NCBI GenBank assembly: GCA_017389705.1
Contig: JAFPEE010000009.1
Coordinates: forward strand, 1 to 46,691
Direction of reading: 5' to 3'
Origin: Prevotella sp.
GTDB lineage: Bacteria > Bacteroidota > Bacteroidia > Bacteroidales > Bacteroidaceae
DNA: 46,691 nucleotides
Shown: in pieces, positions 1 to 8,456 of the stretch
Layout: every line of letters begins with the position of its first letter
How positions within the stretch are numbered: position 1 is the first letter of the stretch
The notes under the pieces: generated by a model
Database searches by the model: none
What the model was told of the DNA's origin: nothing
What the model saw: only the letters and a program-made list of their open reading frames with translations
Position numbers and translations under genes: made by a program

Positions 1-1
1 G

Positions 2-124
2 AGTGAAGGTAAGAAAAATTCTATCTGGGAGGTGATTCTACGCATCTTCATTGCCGCTGCTACGGCAGCGTTGACCGCACTGGGAACGACCTCGTGCATG
101 GGTTGTGGACCAATCCACTTCTGA
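2..124 (+). CDS. Smalltalk-type small protein, C-terminal part (cut by window edge)
   Basis: The reading frame enters from the left edge and ends in TGA at 122-124, giving about 40 visible residues. It has a short basic stretch, an aromatic residue (IWEVILR), a hydrophobic alanine/threonine-rich helix, and the ending LGTTSCMGCGPIHF. This pattern (Lys-rich start, Trp, one hydrophobic helix, a Thr-Ser-Cys near the end) matches what I know of the Bacteroidales 'smalltalk' family, short proteins of unknown function often found beside HU-like DNA-binding genes. The upstream neighbour is outside the window. The extra Cys-Gly-Cys tail is longer than I expect for the family. The N-terminus is missing, so the start cannot be chosen. 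Confidence 0.6.
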   Translation, partial: SEGKKNSIWEVILRIFIAAATAALTALGTTSCMGCGPIHF

Positions 125-171
125 ATTCAAGTCACACAGATTTCACAGGTGACACGGATATAAAAGTAAGG

Positions 172-205
172 GCTCCCCGTCATGAACTGACGAGGAGCTT
201 TTTTT
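172..205. terminator. Bidirectional intrinsic terminator
   Basis: A 10-bp stem (172-181 with 189-198) around a 7-nt loop is followed on the plus strand by seven T's (199-205). Read on the minus strand the single mismatch becomes a G-U wobble, so the helix is continuous, and a U-rich stretch follows. It lies between the convergent smalltalk gene and the DUF5686 gene and can serve both. Confidence 0.75.
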
Positions 206-206
206 G

Positions 207-2765
207 TTAGAACGAGAATGCTATGACGTAGCGCATGCCCCATTTGGGGCTGGTGGGCAGGTCGTTGTAGCTGAGACGGCGAACATACTCGACGTGGAAG
301 AACTTAAAGATGTTGTGTACTCCCAGCAACAGCTCGGCATAGGGACGGTTGGGATCCATGATATGAGAACCCTCGGGGAAGTACATGAGTCGATGGCTGC
401 CACGGTTCTGCTCCAGATAGGGGTTGTTCTTGTCGCTGAGCTCGCCCCACAGGATGCGGAAGCCGATGAATTCGCGCCAATGCAGCTTCTTGATAAGTGG
501 CAGGCGATTGAAAATCTTGCCATTCAGGTCCCACGACACCATGAGGGAGGCGAAACGGTCGTTCAGGAACTCCATCGTATTGATGAGGTTGAAGGTCTCG
601 GGCAGGATGATGTACGACTGGTTGCCAGCAGGCTGGATGAGCAGGGGGTATGGTACCTGATCCCACTGGATGCCACCCTTGAGGCTGATGTCGAGCTTAC
701 CCCAGCTGCTCAGCCAGAAGCGCTTGCGGATGCCTATCTCGGTATACTGGTAGTTATAGTCGCCACCGAGGAAGCTGTTGAAGCCCATGGTGTGAGCAAC
801 GCTGAACACGGGAGCATCGAGGTTGATGACGCGGCGACGCAGCTTGTTGTTGATGTAGGTCTCGCCAGGGGCGTAGCGCAGACGTGCTGTCACCTCGGTG
901 GTACGCAGGTACTCACGGTTGCCGTGACGATCGAAGGTGGTGCGCTGAGGCATATCGAGCGTGCGGAACGACATCTTGCCACAAGCCTCGTTCTCCTCTA
1001 CCTTACCATTCAGCGTAGCCTTAAGACCCCAGTCGGTCTCGTAGTCGAAGGTGACCTGCTGGCGATTGTAGTACATCATCTTATTCGTCTCTGCCCACTT
1101 GAATGCTACCATGAAGTTATCCTTATCGGTATCCATGAAACGGTCGCCAGGCGAGCAGACGTCGCGATTGGACTGGAAGGTCAGCGTGCGACGCGGGAAC
1201 TCATGGGGCAGGTACTTCTTGGCGTTCAGCGAGTAGGTGATTTCAGCATTATAGTAGTTCTGATGACTACCCCAGCCTCGTCCCACATATCCTGAGAGGA
1301 AGAAGTGCTTCGAGAGGTTGGCAGTGGTCTTGGCAGACAAGCGCGAACGCCAGCCGTCGACATAGTTACGCGTCAGGATGGTATTGACAGGACAGATGTC
1401 GACGTAGTTGGGTGTGCTGGTCTCTATGGAGTTCTCGAACAGGGCCTTCAGTCCGAAGATGATATACTTCATGCCCTTGACATTCTCTATGCGGTGAATG
1501 AACCGGTCCATGGAGCTTTCACTCTTGGTGAGCTCTACCTGTCGGTACTGCCGCCAGAAGTCGTCATCGCGCATCTGTGCATCGGCCTCGGTCACCTCCT
1601 TGGCCATGCCCCGGAACAGCTTTTTAGGTATGGGGGTGAAGGCATAGTCGCTCATGCGGGTGGTACGGGAGACGATGGCCTGACGCAGGAAGCTCATAAT
1701 CTCGAGCTCGGTAGTCATGTCGTCCTTGGTGAGCACCCACTGACCATTAGGCAGCTGTTCGTAGTCCTGCAGGATACGGACGTTCTGCACAAAGTTGACG
1801 TTCGACTGCTTGGGGATGGTCATCTCGCAACGTCGCACATGCAGGGTGGAGTCCTTGAGGATATAGAGGTCGCCACGGAAGCCCATATCGTTCTGGTTGT
1901 TGGGCAGGAAGTGCAGATGGATGCACGAGTCGCGCTCGACGGTCAGGGTATCCTCGATGTAGTAACGATAGAAGCCGATGCCCTCGTTGCTGATGGGCGA
2001 GATGAAGGGATACTGCAACAGACGGATATGGTCCTGATAGAGGTCGATGTTGGTGAAGACATCCTTCAGGACGTTGTTGACGATGTCGCCCGTCTGGAAC
2101 AGGTCGTTGACTCCCTTTGAGGTCTGTCCTGTGATGATGGTCTTCTCTGCATGAGGCTCACGACGATAAACCTTTTGCGAAACGGTCTCGTCGACACTGA
2201 CAGGCAGTATCATCTTTCCCGTGACGGGGCTGACCTCGACCTGGTCTAACAGCCAGGGATGCTTCTTGAAAAGACCTGTCTCCAACTGTTCAGGCTTCAG
2301 GTCGTTGAGCGAGAGGGTAATCTTCTCGTACTTATTATATTGGTAATAGTCGTTCAGACTGAGGTCGGTCTTCTTCTTCGCGGCTACCACCCGTTTCATG
2401 AGTTCCACAGCAGGATTGTTCTTACGACTATAGCGACCGCGCTTGGCCTTCACCGTCACCTCAGCCAGCTGCTGGTGGTCGGGTTTGAGCTTGATGTTCA
2501 GACGCGCCTTTGTCTTAGGCCCTATCTGAACGATGCGCGACTTATAGCCCACAGCGCTGAAGGTGATGTTCCAACCCTCATGGCGCGCTATGGTATAACG
2601 GCCATTCATATCGGAAACCACCGCAACGTTATGCCCTTTGTAGACTACGCTGGCAAAGGGGATGCTGTCGCCTGTCTCAGAATCGGTAATGATGCCTTTA
2701 ATCTGCTGGGCAGAGCAGACAAGACACGCTAGCGTGCAGAACAGGAATATGACTATTCGCTTCAT
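207..2765 (-). CDS. DUF5686 outer-membrane protein with carboxypeptidase-regulatory-like domain
   Basis: 852 residues. A signal peptide (MKRIVIFLFCTLACLVCSAQ) is followed by a CarboxypepD_reg-like beta-sandwich (about residues 21-105: 'GIITDSETGDSIPFASVVY', 'GYKSRIV'), then a long DUF5686 region. The C-terminal half has alternating aromatic/polar strands and the protein ends in Phe (VIAFSF), as expected of a transmembrane beta-barrel. Family function is unknown; an outer-membrane location is inferred. The ATG overlaps the LolA-like stop codon (ATGA at 2762-2765), so it is probably translationally coupled as the last gene of the lipid operon. In this context it may be the outer-membrane partner receiving or exposing the product, which is inference from position. 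Confidence 0.85.
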   Translation of the reverse strand: MKRIVIFLFCTLACLVCSAQQIKGIITDSETGDSIPFASVVYKGHNVAVVSDMNGRYTIARHEGWNITFSAVGYKSRIVQIGPKTKARLNIKLKPDHQQLAEVTVKAKRGRYSRKNNPAVELMKRVVAAKKKTDLSLNDYYQYNKYEKITLSLNDLKPEQLETGLFKKHPWLLDQVEVSPVTGKMILPVSVDETVSQKVYRREPHAEKTIITGQTSKGVNDLFQTGDIVNNVLKDVFTNIDLYQDHIRLLQYPFISPISNEGIGFYRYYIEDTLTVERDSCIHLHFLPNNQNDMGFRGDLYILKDSTLHVRRCEMTIPKQSNVNFVQNVRILQDYEQLPNGQWVLTKDDMTTELEIMSFLRQAIVSRTTRMSDYAFTPIPKKLFRGMAKEVTEADAQMRDDDFWRQYRQVELTKSESSMDRFIHRIENVKGMKYIIFGLKALFENSIETSTPNYVDICPVNTILTRNYVDGWRSRLSAKTTANLSKHFFLSGYVGRGWGSHQNYYNAEITYSLNAKKYLPHEFPRRTLTFQSNRDVCSPGDRFMDTDKDNFMVAFKWAETNKMMYYNRQQVTFDYETDWGLKATLNGKVEENEACGKMSFRTLDMPQRTTFDRHGNREYLRTTEVTARLRYAPGETYINNKLRRRVINLDAPVFSVAHTMGFNSFLGGDYNYQYTEIGIRKRFWLSSWGKLDISLKGGIQWDQVPYPLLIQPAGNQSYIILPETFNLINTMEFLNDRFASLMVSWDLNGKIFNRLPLIKKLHWREFIGFRILWGELSDKNNPYLEQNRGSHRLMYFPEGSHIMDPNRPYAELLLGVHNIFKFFHVEYVRRLSYNDLPTSPKWGMRYVIAFSF

Positions 2766-3250
2766 TTAAAGGTATATTCGGTATAATCTTCTTTGCGTCC
2801 GTTCATACGAAGGACCTTGAAAGCCGAGGTCTTGGCATCGACGGTCAGTACGAACGAGGTGAACAGCTTTCGCTTCTTGCCTGTAGGAGTAATGGTAATG
2901 GTCTTCTGACCATTCTTGGTCGTGACGGTCAGGTCTTCGCCCTCAGGAATGGGCTTCCCGTTGATGACGGCGTGAAGCACAGCCTGGAAAGTAGCAAACT
3001 GGGCATTCTTCTTGCTATCGGTGACGTGTTGCTTGCCACCCATGGTCATCGTAAACTTCGTGCCATCCATGATGAGCTGGTCCTTGCCGCCATCTGTCGA
3101 GATGCAGATATAGTCGGGCTTACGGACGGTCATCGTACCCGTTGTCACCACATCCGTCTTGACAGCTTTCTTATGGCTGGTTTTCGTAACGCTCTGGGCA
3201 CTCATGGTGAGTGTCAGCATACAAAACAGGAATATCAGTACTTTTTTCAT
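2762..3250 (-). CDS. LolA-like outer-membrane lipoprotein carrier family protein
   Basis: 162 residues with a signal peptide (MKKVLIFLFCMLTLTMSAQ) and a periplasmic domain with the LolA-like succession of beta strands ('PDYICISTDGGKDQLIMDG', 'FATFQAVLHAVINGKPI', 'TSFVLTVDAKTSAFKVLRM'). Classical LolA carries lipoproteins through the periplasm; LolA-like proteins also occur in aryl-polyene and flexirubin clusters next to MMPL exporters, where they are thought to carry the lipid product. The gene overlaps its neighbours on both sides by 4 bp (ATGA with fabG at 3247-3250 and with DUF5686). A role in lipid transfer to the outer membrane fits the cluster; no binding residue can be read directly. 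Confidence 0.75.
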   Translation of the reverse strand: MKKVLIFLFCMLTLTMSAQSVTKTSHKKAVKTDVVTTGTMTVRKPDYICISTDGGKDQLIMDGTKFTMTMGGKQHVTDSKKNAQFATFQAVLHAVINGKPIPEGEDLTVTTKNGQKTITITPTGKKRKLFTSFVLTVDAKTSAFKVLRMNGRKEDYTEYTFK

Positions 3251-3966
3251 GTATAAAGTCCTCCATTGATTGATACAACATTACCTGTGATATAGCCCGC
3301 ATTGGAAGATACGAGGAAAGCCACCAGATCGGCCACTTCCTCAGAAGTACCGAAACGGTTGGCGGGAATGGTCTTCTTCAGGGCAGCCTCGTCGAGTCCT
3401 TCTGTCATGTCGGTCTTGATGAAGCCAGGGGCAACGGCATTGACGGTGATATTACGGCGGGCAACCTCCTGAGCCAGCGCCTTGGTAGCGGCAATGATGC
3501 CACCCTTGGCTGCAGAGTAGTTGGTCTGACCGGGAAGTCCTTTCAGTCCACTGACGCTGGCCATGTTGATGACGCGTCCGAACTTATGCAGCTGCATGGC
3601 CGGCAGCAAGGGCTGCGTCACATTATAAAAGCCTGACAGGGTGATGTCCAGTACACGGTGCCAGTCGTCCTCAGGCATCAAAGCCATGACATTGTCGCGA
3701 CGGATGCCTGCATTATTGACCACCACCTCGATGTACTCGCCGTCGTGGCTCTGCTGCCACTGCTCCAGGGCTGTACGAGTCTGCTGGGCGTTAGCGACAT
3801 CGAAAGGCATCAGCTCGCCCTGACCTCCCATCATCTCGAGTGTCTTCTGGGCCTCAGCCTCGTTGCTGGCATAATTCACAATCACCTGATAACCCTCTTG
3901 GGCCAAGCGAACACAGATGGCGCGACCTATGCCACGACTGCCTCCTGTTACCAATGCGTATTTCAT
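3247..3966 (-). CDS. fabG: 3-oxoacyl-ACP reductase, FabG-type SDR
   Basis: 239 residues, normal FabG length. The NADPH-binding motif GGSRGIG is at residues 8-14, NNAG at 84-87, and the catalytic Ser137-Tyr150-Lys154 lies in 'MASVSGLKGLPGQTNYSAAK'. The C-terminus 'GYITGNVVSINGGLYT' is typical. It would reduce a 3-oxoacyl chain held on the acyl carrier protein. Its place between the oxidoreductase (17-bp gap) and the LolA-like gene (4-bp overlap) makes it the ketoreductase of the lipid/polyene locus rather than the housekeeping FabG, although it could serve both. Confidence 0.88.
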   Translation of the reverse strand: MKYALVTGGSRGIGRAICVRLAQEGYQVIVNYASNEAEAQKTLEMMGGQGELMPFDVANAQQTRTALEQWQQSHDGEYIEVVVNNAGIRRDNVMALMPEDDWHRVLDITLSGFYNVTQPLLPAMQLHKFGRVINMASVSGLKGLPGQTNYSAAKGGIIAATKALAQEVARRNITVNAVAPGFIKTDMTEGLDEAALKKTIPANRFGTSEEVADLVAFLVSSNAGYITGNVVSINGGLYT

Positions 3967-3983
3967 ATCTCTTTTACCTTATA

Positions 3984-5285
3984 TTATTCGTTTAACAATA
4001 TTTCTGTAGTTTGCACTGCTGTCATGGCCACGCCCTCCAAGCCATGGAGCATGACGTTCTGACCTGTCAACAGCAGGTTGGGTACGGACGTCCGTGGCGA
4101 CAACATCGTCAGCAGGGGCTGACGACAGTCCTTGCGGATGCCATAGGCAGAGCCATTGGGAGTATGGGTGAAACGCTCCCACGTCTGCGGTGTGCTGTCA
4201 TATTGCTCGCTGACCATGTCGCGCAGTCCGGGAATGACCGTCTCGGCCAGCGGCATGGGGTCAGCAGCGCTGGGTGTCAGCAAGTCGAGAAGGGTGACGT
4301 CGTCAGCGTCATCCACAGGCACGCGACAGCTCAGCATGACACGCTCCGTAGACTCGTCCCATACGCTGCCACCCCGATAGACAAAGTGGTTGCAGTTGAA
4401 GTAAGGCAAGGCGCCAGGCTTCAGAACCAGCGAATGGGTATACATGCCCACGGTGTTCTCCAGCATGGACAGCCGACGACGATAGATGCCTTTCTGGATG
4501 CGCTCGTTCTGCACCAAGGACAAGACCTGAGCAGGATGGATGTCACTGATGAAACGGTCTGCCTCATAGGTCTCGCCATTGCTACAGCAGGCTGCCGTGA
4601 TCCGGCCGTCTTTCTCCAACAGCTGGACGACCTCAGCACGACAAACAACCTCGCCACCCATCTGGCGAATATCGTCTACCAGCGCGCGAACCAACAGGCT
4701 ACTGTCGCCCTTCAGGCGCCAGCTGCTCTGGATATAGCTCTTCTGACTATGAGCAAAGGCCAGCAGCGGCATCGACTCACGACGCAGCTCTGTCTTGAGG
4801 CATGAGCCCGAGAGGACGTCGATGAGCAAAGCGTCACTGAACACCTCGTTGAGCCACCCCCACGCACTGACCGACGGGTCAGGGTCAGGACCCTGCAACA
4901 TCTCTACATAACGCTGCAAGGCCTTGCGTTCATGGGGGAAATCTGCTGCCAGCACGTCGACAAAACGGTCAAAGCCCTCAGCAAAGCGATAGGTATGGCC
5001 ACCTATGGTAATCTGGTCAAAGCCCTCAGCATCCAGACGATGCCAAGGCAGACGCAGTAATCCCAGACGCTGGAACACGTCGTGCAGCTGTTGTCCCTCG
5101 TCCAGTCCACCGACATAGTGCAGTCCGGTATCAAAGGTATGGCCTTTTCGCTGGTAGCTCTGCAAGCATCCACCGGGTTGCCAATGAGCCTCCAGCACCA
5201 GCACGCTGCGACCTGCCTTTGCCAGCATATGGGCACAGGCCAGGCCTCCGAAGCCACTTCCTATGATGATGACGTCATGCTTCAT
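3984..5285 (-). CDS. FAD-dependent oxidoreductase, phytoene desaturase/RetSat-like
   Basis: 433 residues. The dinucleotide-binding motif GSGFGG (residues 9-14) is followed by 'VLEAHWQPGGCLQSYQRKG', the sequence typical of the CrtI/RetSat/amine-oxidase superfamily, and a C-terminal FAD-binding stretch ('LLTGQNVMLHGLEGVAMTA'). Family members desaturate, saturate or isomerise long polyene or isoprenoid chains; the substrate here is not readable. The ATG overlaps the MMPL exporter's stop codon. No carotenoid gene (phytoene synthase, cyclase) is in the window, so the most economical guess is that it acts on the chain made by the adjacent ketosynthase, ketoreductase and dehydratase. Confidence 0.82.
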   Translation of the reverse strand: MKHDVIIIGSGFGGLACAHMLAKAGRSVLVLEAHWQPGGCLQSYQRKGHTFDTGLHYVGGLDEGQQLHDVFQRLGLLRLPWHRLDAEGFDQITIGGHTYRFAEGFDRFVDVLAADFPHERKALQRYVEMLQGPDPDPSVSAWGWLNEVFSDALLIDVLSGSCLKTELRRESMPLLAFAHSQKSYIQSSWRLKGDSSLLVRALVDDIRQMGGEVVCRAEVVQLLEKDGRITAACCSNGETYEADRFISDIHPAQVLSLVQNERIQKGIYRRRLSMLENTVGMYTHSLVLKPGALPYFNCNHFVYRGGSVWDESTERVMLSCRVPVDDADDVTLLDLLTPSAADPMPLAETVIPGLRDMVSEQYDSTPQTWERFTHTPNGSAYGIRKDCRQPLLTMLSPRTSVPNLLLTGQNVMLHGLEGVAMTAVQTTEILLNE

Positions 5286-7744
5286 GCCTTCTTGCGATTA
5301 AGCCATCGGTAGATGGCGGGTTGCAGAACATAAGACAGGATGACCGCAGAGAGCAGTCCTACGAGTGTAGAGAATCCCACTGACTTGATGGCAGGATGCT
5401 GCGCCATGAGCATGCTGCTGACCGTGACGATGAGTGTAACGGCAGAGAAGAAGATTGCCGTCTTATGATAGTTGAGCTTCTGACTGTCGCCGGCTGTCAA
5501 CCCATTCATCACGAAGATGCTGTAGTCAACACCAATACCGAAGATGAACGTCGAGATGATGATGCTGATGAGGTTGAAGCGTACATCTGCCAGCACCATG
5601 GCTCCCAGCACGATGAGCCAGCTGAGCAGGATAGGCATGAAGCCCAGCAACGTATGCTTGATGTTGTAGCGGAACGAGACGAGCAGGACGATAAAGACAA
5701 ACAGCATGGACAACCACTGCAGCATGTCGAAGTCCTCACTCATCCGCAGCAGCGTGTCTGTCGTATAATAATAGGTGTCAAGCACCAATAAGTTGGGGTC
5801 TTGCGCCACAGCATCGCAGATGCGGATGTAGTCGCTCGCAGAACTGCGCACAGAGTCGTTCTCGCAACGTACGGAGGTGAAACACAGGTAGTTGCCGTCG
5901 TACGACTGCTCCATCATGGTCGACTGGTAGCCAGCAGGAACGATACCTGCCTCGTACAAGGGAGCGGGCGTATAGTCCTTGTCGACAGCCTCGAAGAAGG
6001 TGTCGAAGGCCTCAGCATTCAGCCCTGCCGGTGACGCCGTCTCAGCGACAAGCCGTTTCACAGTGGCCAAACGCTTTGGCGTCCAATAGTTCTTCCAGGC
6101 CTCTATGCGACGCTGTTGCTCACGCTGAGGCACGAAGATCTTGTTCGTATGGGTATAGCTCTTAACCAGTCCCAGCTGCCCGAGGGAGTCGAGCTTATGG
6201 TCGAGGATGGCGAAATGCTCTAAGGCCTCTTCCATGGTCTTGCCTTTGGAGGCAAAATACTTCTGCTTGTCACCTGTATAGGTCTTCTCTCGCAACAACT
6301 GCTCGGAGTGCTCTGTCATCTCCTCCAGATAGCCCAGGTTGTGCATGTCGGCATCAAAGCGTGTTCCTTCCTTCAGATAGGCACCCACGCAGACTACGGT
6401 CACCAGCACGATGGCGATGATGAGCAGTCTGCTACGGTCGAAGGAACAGGCATTGATACGGTCGATGAAAGCAGGGAAGCGTCCCTCTTTCCTGGTCAGC
6501 AACTGGGGCAGCCAGGTCAGGGAGAACAGCGTTGTGCCCAAGATGGCAAAAGCTGCAAAGAGTCCGAAGTCGCGCAACAGGTCAGTCTGTATGAACAGCA
6601 ATCCTGCAAACGAGCCTATCGTGGTCAGACATCCCAGCCATACGGGTTTCACCTGGTCACGCAACAATTGTTCGCCATCGCTGACATAGACATGATGCGT
6701 CAGCACATGGAGCACATAGCTCATGGCTACGCCTAACACTACGCCACCGATGCCCAGCGCCAGCAGCGAGAACTCGCCCTTCAGCCAGTACATCAGGGTT
6801 AGGCCAAACAGCGTTCCAAAGGCTACAGGCAACAGCAACAGGGGAATGGTGTCCCAGCGACGGAAACACAGCAAGAGGAATACGAGTACCAGCACCAAGG
6901 CACCGGCAATCGTAGTGGTCAGGTCGTTTTTAATCTGTGAAGAGTTGTAGTAGCCGCTGGCTGGTGTGCCATGATAGCTAATCTCCACGCCAGGATGCGA
7001 GGCAGCAAACTGACTGATAAGGGTGTTCAGACGCTCAAAGAGTGCCGAGCCCTGTCCTGTGTTGGTGGATGAGAAGTGGGGAGTGAGGAAAGCCAGACAG
7101 ACCGTAGAGTCAGGTACGAAGAAATGTCCGTCGAGCGTCTGATAGCTGCCTGCGCTCAACAGGGGCTTCATCTGTTCTGCCAGCACACCACGCATGCCCA
7201 TGGGGTCCATCTGGATGAGCTCAGGATACATCTCACCGAACTCACCTGTCAGGTCGTCGCGGTTCTGTGCCATCTGCTGGGCGAAGTGCTCCTTCGTCAG
7301 CAGCGTGTCGAAGCGGGCATAGGCGGCAGTGTCGATATAGGCTGGCACATGCTCCATCAGGTAGTCAATACCATCGGGGATGAGCTCCTCGTCCAAACGG
7401 TAGAACACATCTTCTATCAGGGCGGAGTCCTTTTGCAAGGAGTCGACGAAAGCATCGCAAGTAGCGATCAATTCGGAATAGTCGGAATTTTCAGAGTTCT
7501 CGGAGTTCTGGGAGTTCTCTGCGAACAAGAGAAACACCTTATCCTTGATCTTCAGGTCGGCAAAAGCCAGTTTGGTGGTGCCATCCTCGTTCTTCGACGA
7601 TGGCATCAGCTTGTCGATGTCCTCTTCCAGATGAATCAGTGAAGCCTGCCATCCGAAGAATACAAACAACAGCACCATCGACAGCCAGCAGACGGTCCGA
7701 TGGTTGTGAAAATACCGATATACCCTGATGAAGAGACTGGTCAT
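5282..7744 (-). CDS. MMPL/RND-family lipid exporter
   Basis: 820 residues with the duplicated RND layout: one N-terminal membrane helix (about 18-35), a large periplasmic loop, a block of about five helices ('TTTIAGALVLVLVFLLLCF'; 'FGLFAAFAILGTTLF'), another helix with a second loop, and a final helix block ('WLSMLFVFIVLLVSF'; 'IISTFIFGIGVDYSIFVMN'). The GIGVDY-type motif in the last block is characteristic. MMPL proteins export lipids and polyketides and are constant members of aryl-polyene-type clusters. Start ATG overlaps the dehydratase stop by one base (TAATG). The first loop contains a short NSE repeat, reported as a finding. Confidence 0.88.
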   Translation of the reverse strand: MTSLFIRVYRYFHNHRTVCWLSMVLLFVFFGWQASLIHLEEDIDKLMPSSKNEDGTTKLAFADLKIKDKVFLLFAENSQNSENSENSDYSELIATCDAFVDSLQKDSALIEDVFYRLDEELIPDGIDYLMEHVPAYIDTAAYARFDTLLTKEHFAQQMAQNRDDLTGEFGEMYPELIQMDPMGMRGVLAEQMKPLLSAGSYQTLDGHFFVPDSTVCLAFLTPHFSSTNTGQGSALFERLNTLISQFAASHPGVEISYHGTPASGYYNSSQIKNDLTTTIAGALVLVLVFLLLCFRRWDTIPLLLLPVAFGTLFGLTLMYWLKGEFSLLALGIGGVVLGVAMSYVLHVLTHHVYVSDGEQLLRDQVKPVWLGCLTTIGSFAGLLFIQTDLLRDFGLFAAFAILGTTLFSLTWLPQLLTRKEGRFPAFIDRINACSFDRSRLLIIAIVLVTVVCVGAYLKEGTRFDADMHNLGYLEEMTEHSEQLLREKTYTGDKQKYFASKGKTMEEALEHFAILDHKLDSLGQLGLVKSYTHTNKIFVPQREQQRRIEAWKNYWTPKRLATVKRLVAETASPAGLNAEAFDTFFEAVDKDYTPAPLYEAGIVPAGYQSTMMEQSYDGNYLCFTSVRCENDSVRSSASDYIRICDAVAQDPNLLVLDTYYYTTDTLLRMSEDFDMLQWLSMLFVFIVLLVSFRYNIKHTLLGFMPILLSWLIVLGAMVLADVRFNLISIIISTFIFGIGVDYSIFVMNGLTAGDSQKLNYHKTAIFFSAVTLIVTVSSMLMAQHPAIKSVGFSTLVGLLSAVILSYVLQPAIYRWLNRKKA

Positions 7745-8154
7745 TACTGTACAAAAATCTTTAGGTCTACCTCTGCTATCTTCTCAGCGCCTATGGTGGT
7801 GACTCCATGAGCCAGTGTCATCTGACCAAACGAGAAACCAAAGACAACGGTTGTTTCCAAATGCTCGCCCACCTGAGGACGGCGCTGGCACAGGAAGTTC
7901 TTCACCTCGACTATCATGCCGATAGGGGCCTCGCTATCGCTTTTGGCTCCTGCCAACGCTGAGCAAGACTGGGCTATATGCTCTATCAGTCCCGTTTCAG
8001 CCATGCATCCGTCGTAGGTGATGAAGTAGTTGTCCTGACGAATGGTGAGCCCCGTGACGGCACTGCTGTCGTCACGTTGCTCAAACTCGTCGACCATCAT
8101 GAATGGATAGCGCTGCGGAATGAGTCGCTTGATGTCCTCACCACTGATACGCAT
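7744..8154 (-). CDS. Hotdog-fold 3-hydroxyacyl-ACP dehydratase-like protein (ApeP-like)
   Basis: 136 residues with a FabZ/ApeP-type opening ('LIPQRYPFMMVDEF') and the central helix segment 'AETGLIEHIAQSCSALAG', the counterpart of the family's E-x-x-AQ helix. The FabZ motif GHFPxxPxxPGVL with its catalytic His is absent; the corresponding stretch is 'NYFITYDGCMAETGLIEH'. This resembles the ApeP-like hotdog proteins of aryl-polyene clusters more than housekeeping FabZ. It would remove water from a carrier-bound 3-hydroxyacyl chain, provided another residue replaces the His. It overlaps both neighbours by one base (TAATG), indicating coupled translation with the acyl carrier protein and exporter. 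Confidence 0.78.
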   Translation of the reverse strand: MRISGEDIKRLIPQRYPFMMVDEFEQRDDSSAVTGLTIRQDNYFITYDGCMAETGLIEHIAQSCSALAGAKSDSEAPIGMIVEVKNFLCQRRPQVGEHLETTVVFGFSFGQMTLAHGVTTIGAEKIAEVDLKIFVQ

Positions 8155-8396
8155 TAGGCCTGATGCTGCTCAATGTAATCGTACAGATCGTTGAAGGTCT
8201 GAATCTGCTTCAGCTCGTTCACGGGGATGGTAATCTTATAGGTTACCTGTACCAGTGCAATGAGGTCTACCAGATTGATGCTGTCCAGCTGCAGGGTCTC
8301 CTTCAGCGAGGCCTCAGGGGTGAATTCACTCTGTTCTACTTCGAACTCTTCTGAGAGCAGCGAATTAACCTGCTCAATAATCTCTTGTCTTGTCAT
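8154..8396 (-). CDS. Acyl carrier protein of the lipid locus
   Basis: 80 residues. The phosphopantetheine attachment site is Ser39 in 'QLDSINLVDL', a DSI variant of the usual DSL. Helix pattern and length fit a carrier protein. It differs clearly from the housekeeping AcpP at 30437 (DSL at Ser37), which supports a dedicated carrier for this pathway. It lies 60 bp after the ketosynthase and overlaps the dehydratase by one base. The 60-bp spacer upstream holds an 8-bp tandem repeat. Confidence 0.9.
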   Translation of the reverse strand: MTRQEIIEQVNSLLSEEFEVEQSEFTPEASLKETLQLDSINLVDLIALVQVTYKITIPVNELKQIQTFNDLYDYIEQHQA

Positions 8397-8414
8397 AATG
8401 CTTAAAAATGTTTA

Positions 8415-8454
8415 TTGTTTCGTTGTTTCGATATTTCGATATTTCGGTATTCCG
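8415..8454. repeat. 8-bp tandem repeat between ketosynthase and carrier protein
   Basis: Five consecutive 8-mers, TTGTTTCG twice, ATATTTCG twice and GTATTCCG once, fill two thirds of the spacer between the ketosynthase stop and the carrier-protein start. All units end in T(T/C)CG. It is noncoding, 18 bp before the carrier-protein ATG on the minus strand. Confidence 0.85.
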
Positions 8455-8456
8455 AG

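Noticed and set aside
204-1295. 363-codon open frame opposite DUF5686
   Set aside because: Composition is that of a codon-shadow of the minus-strand gene, which has a signal peptide, domains and operon context; no domain is seen in the opposite frame.
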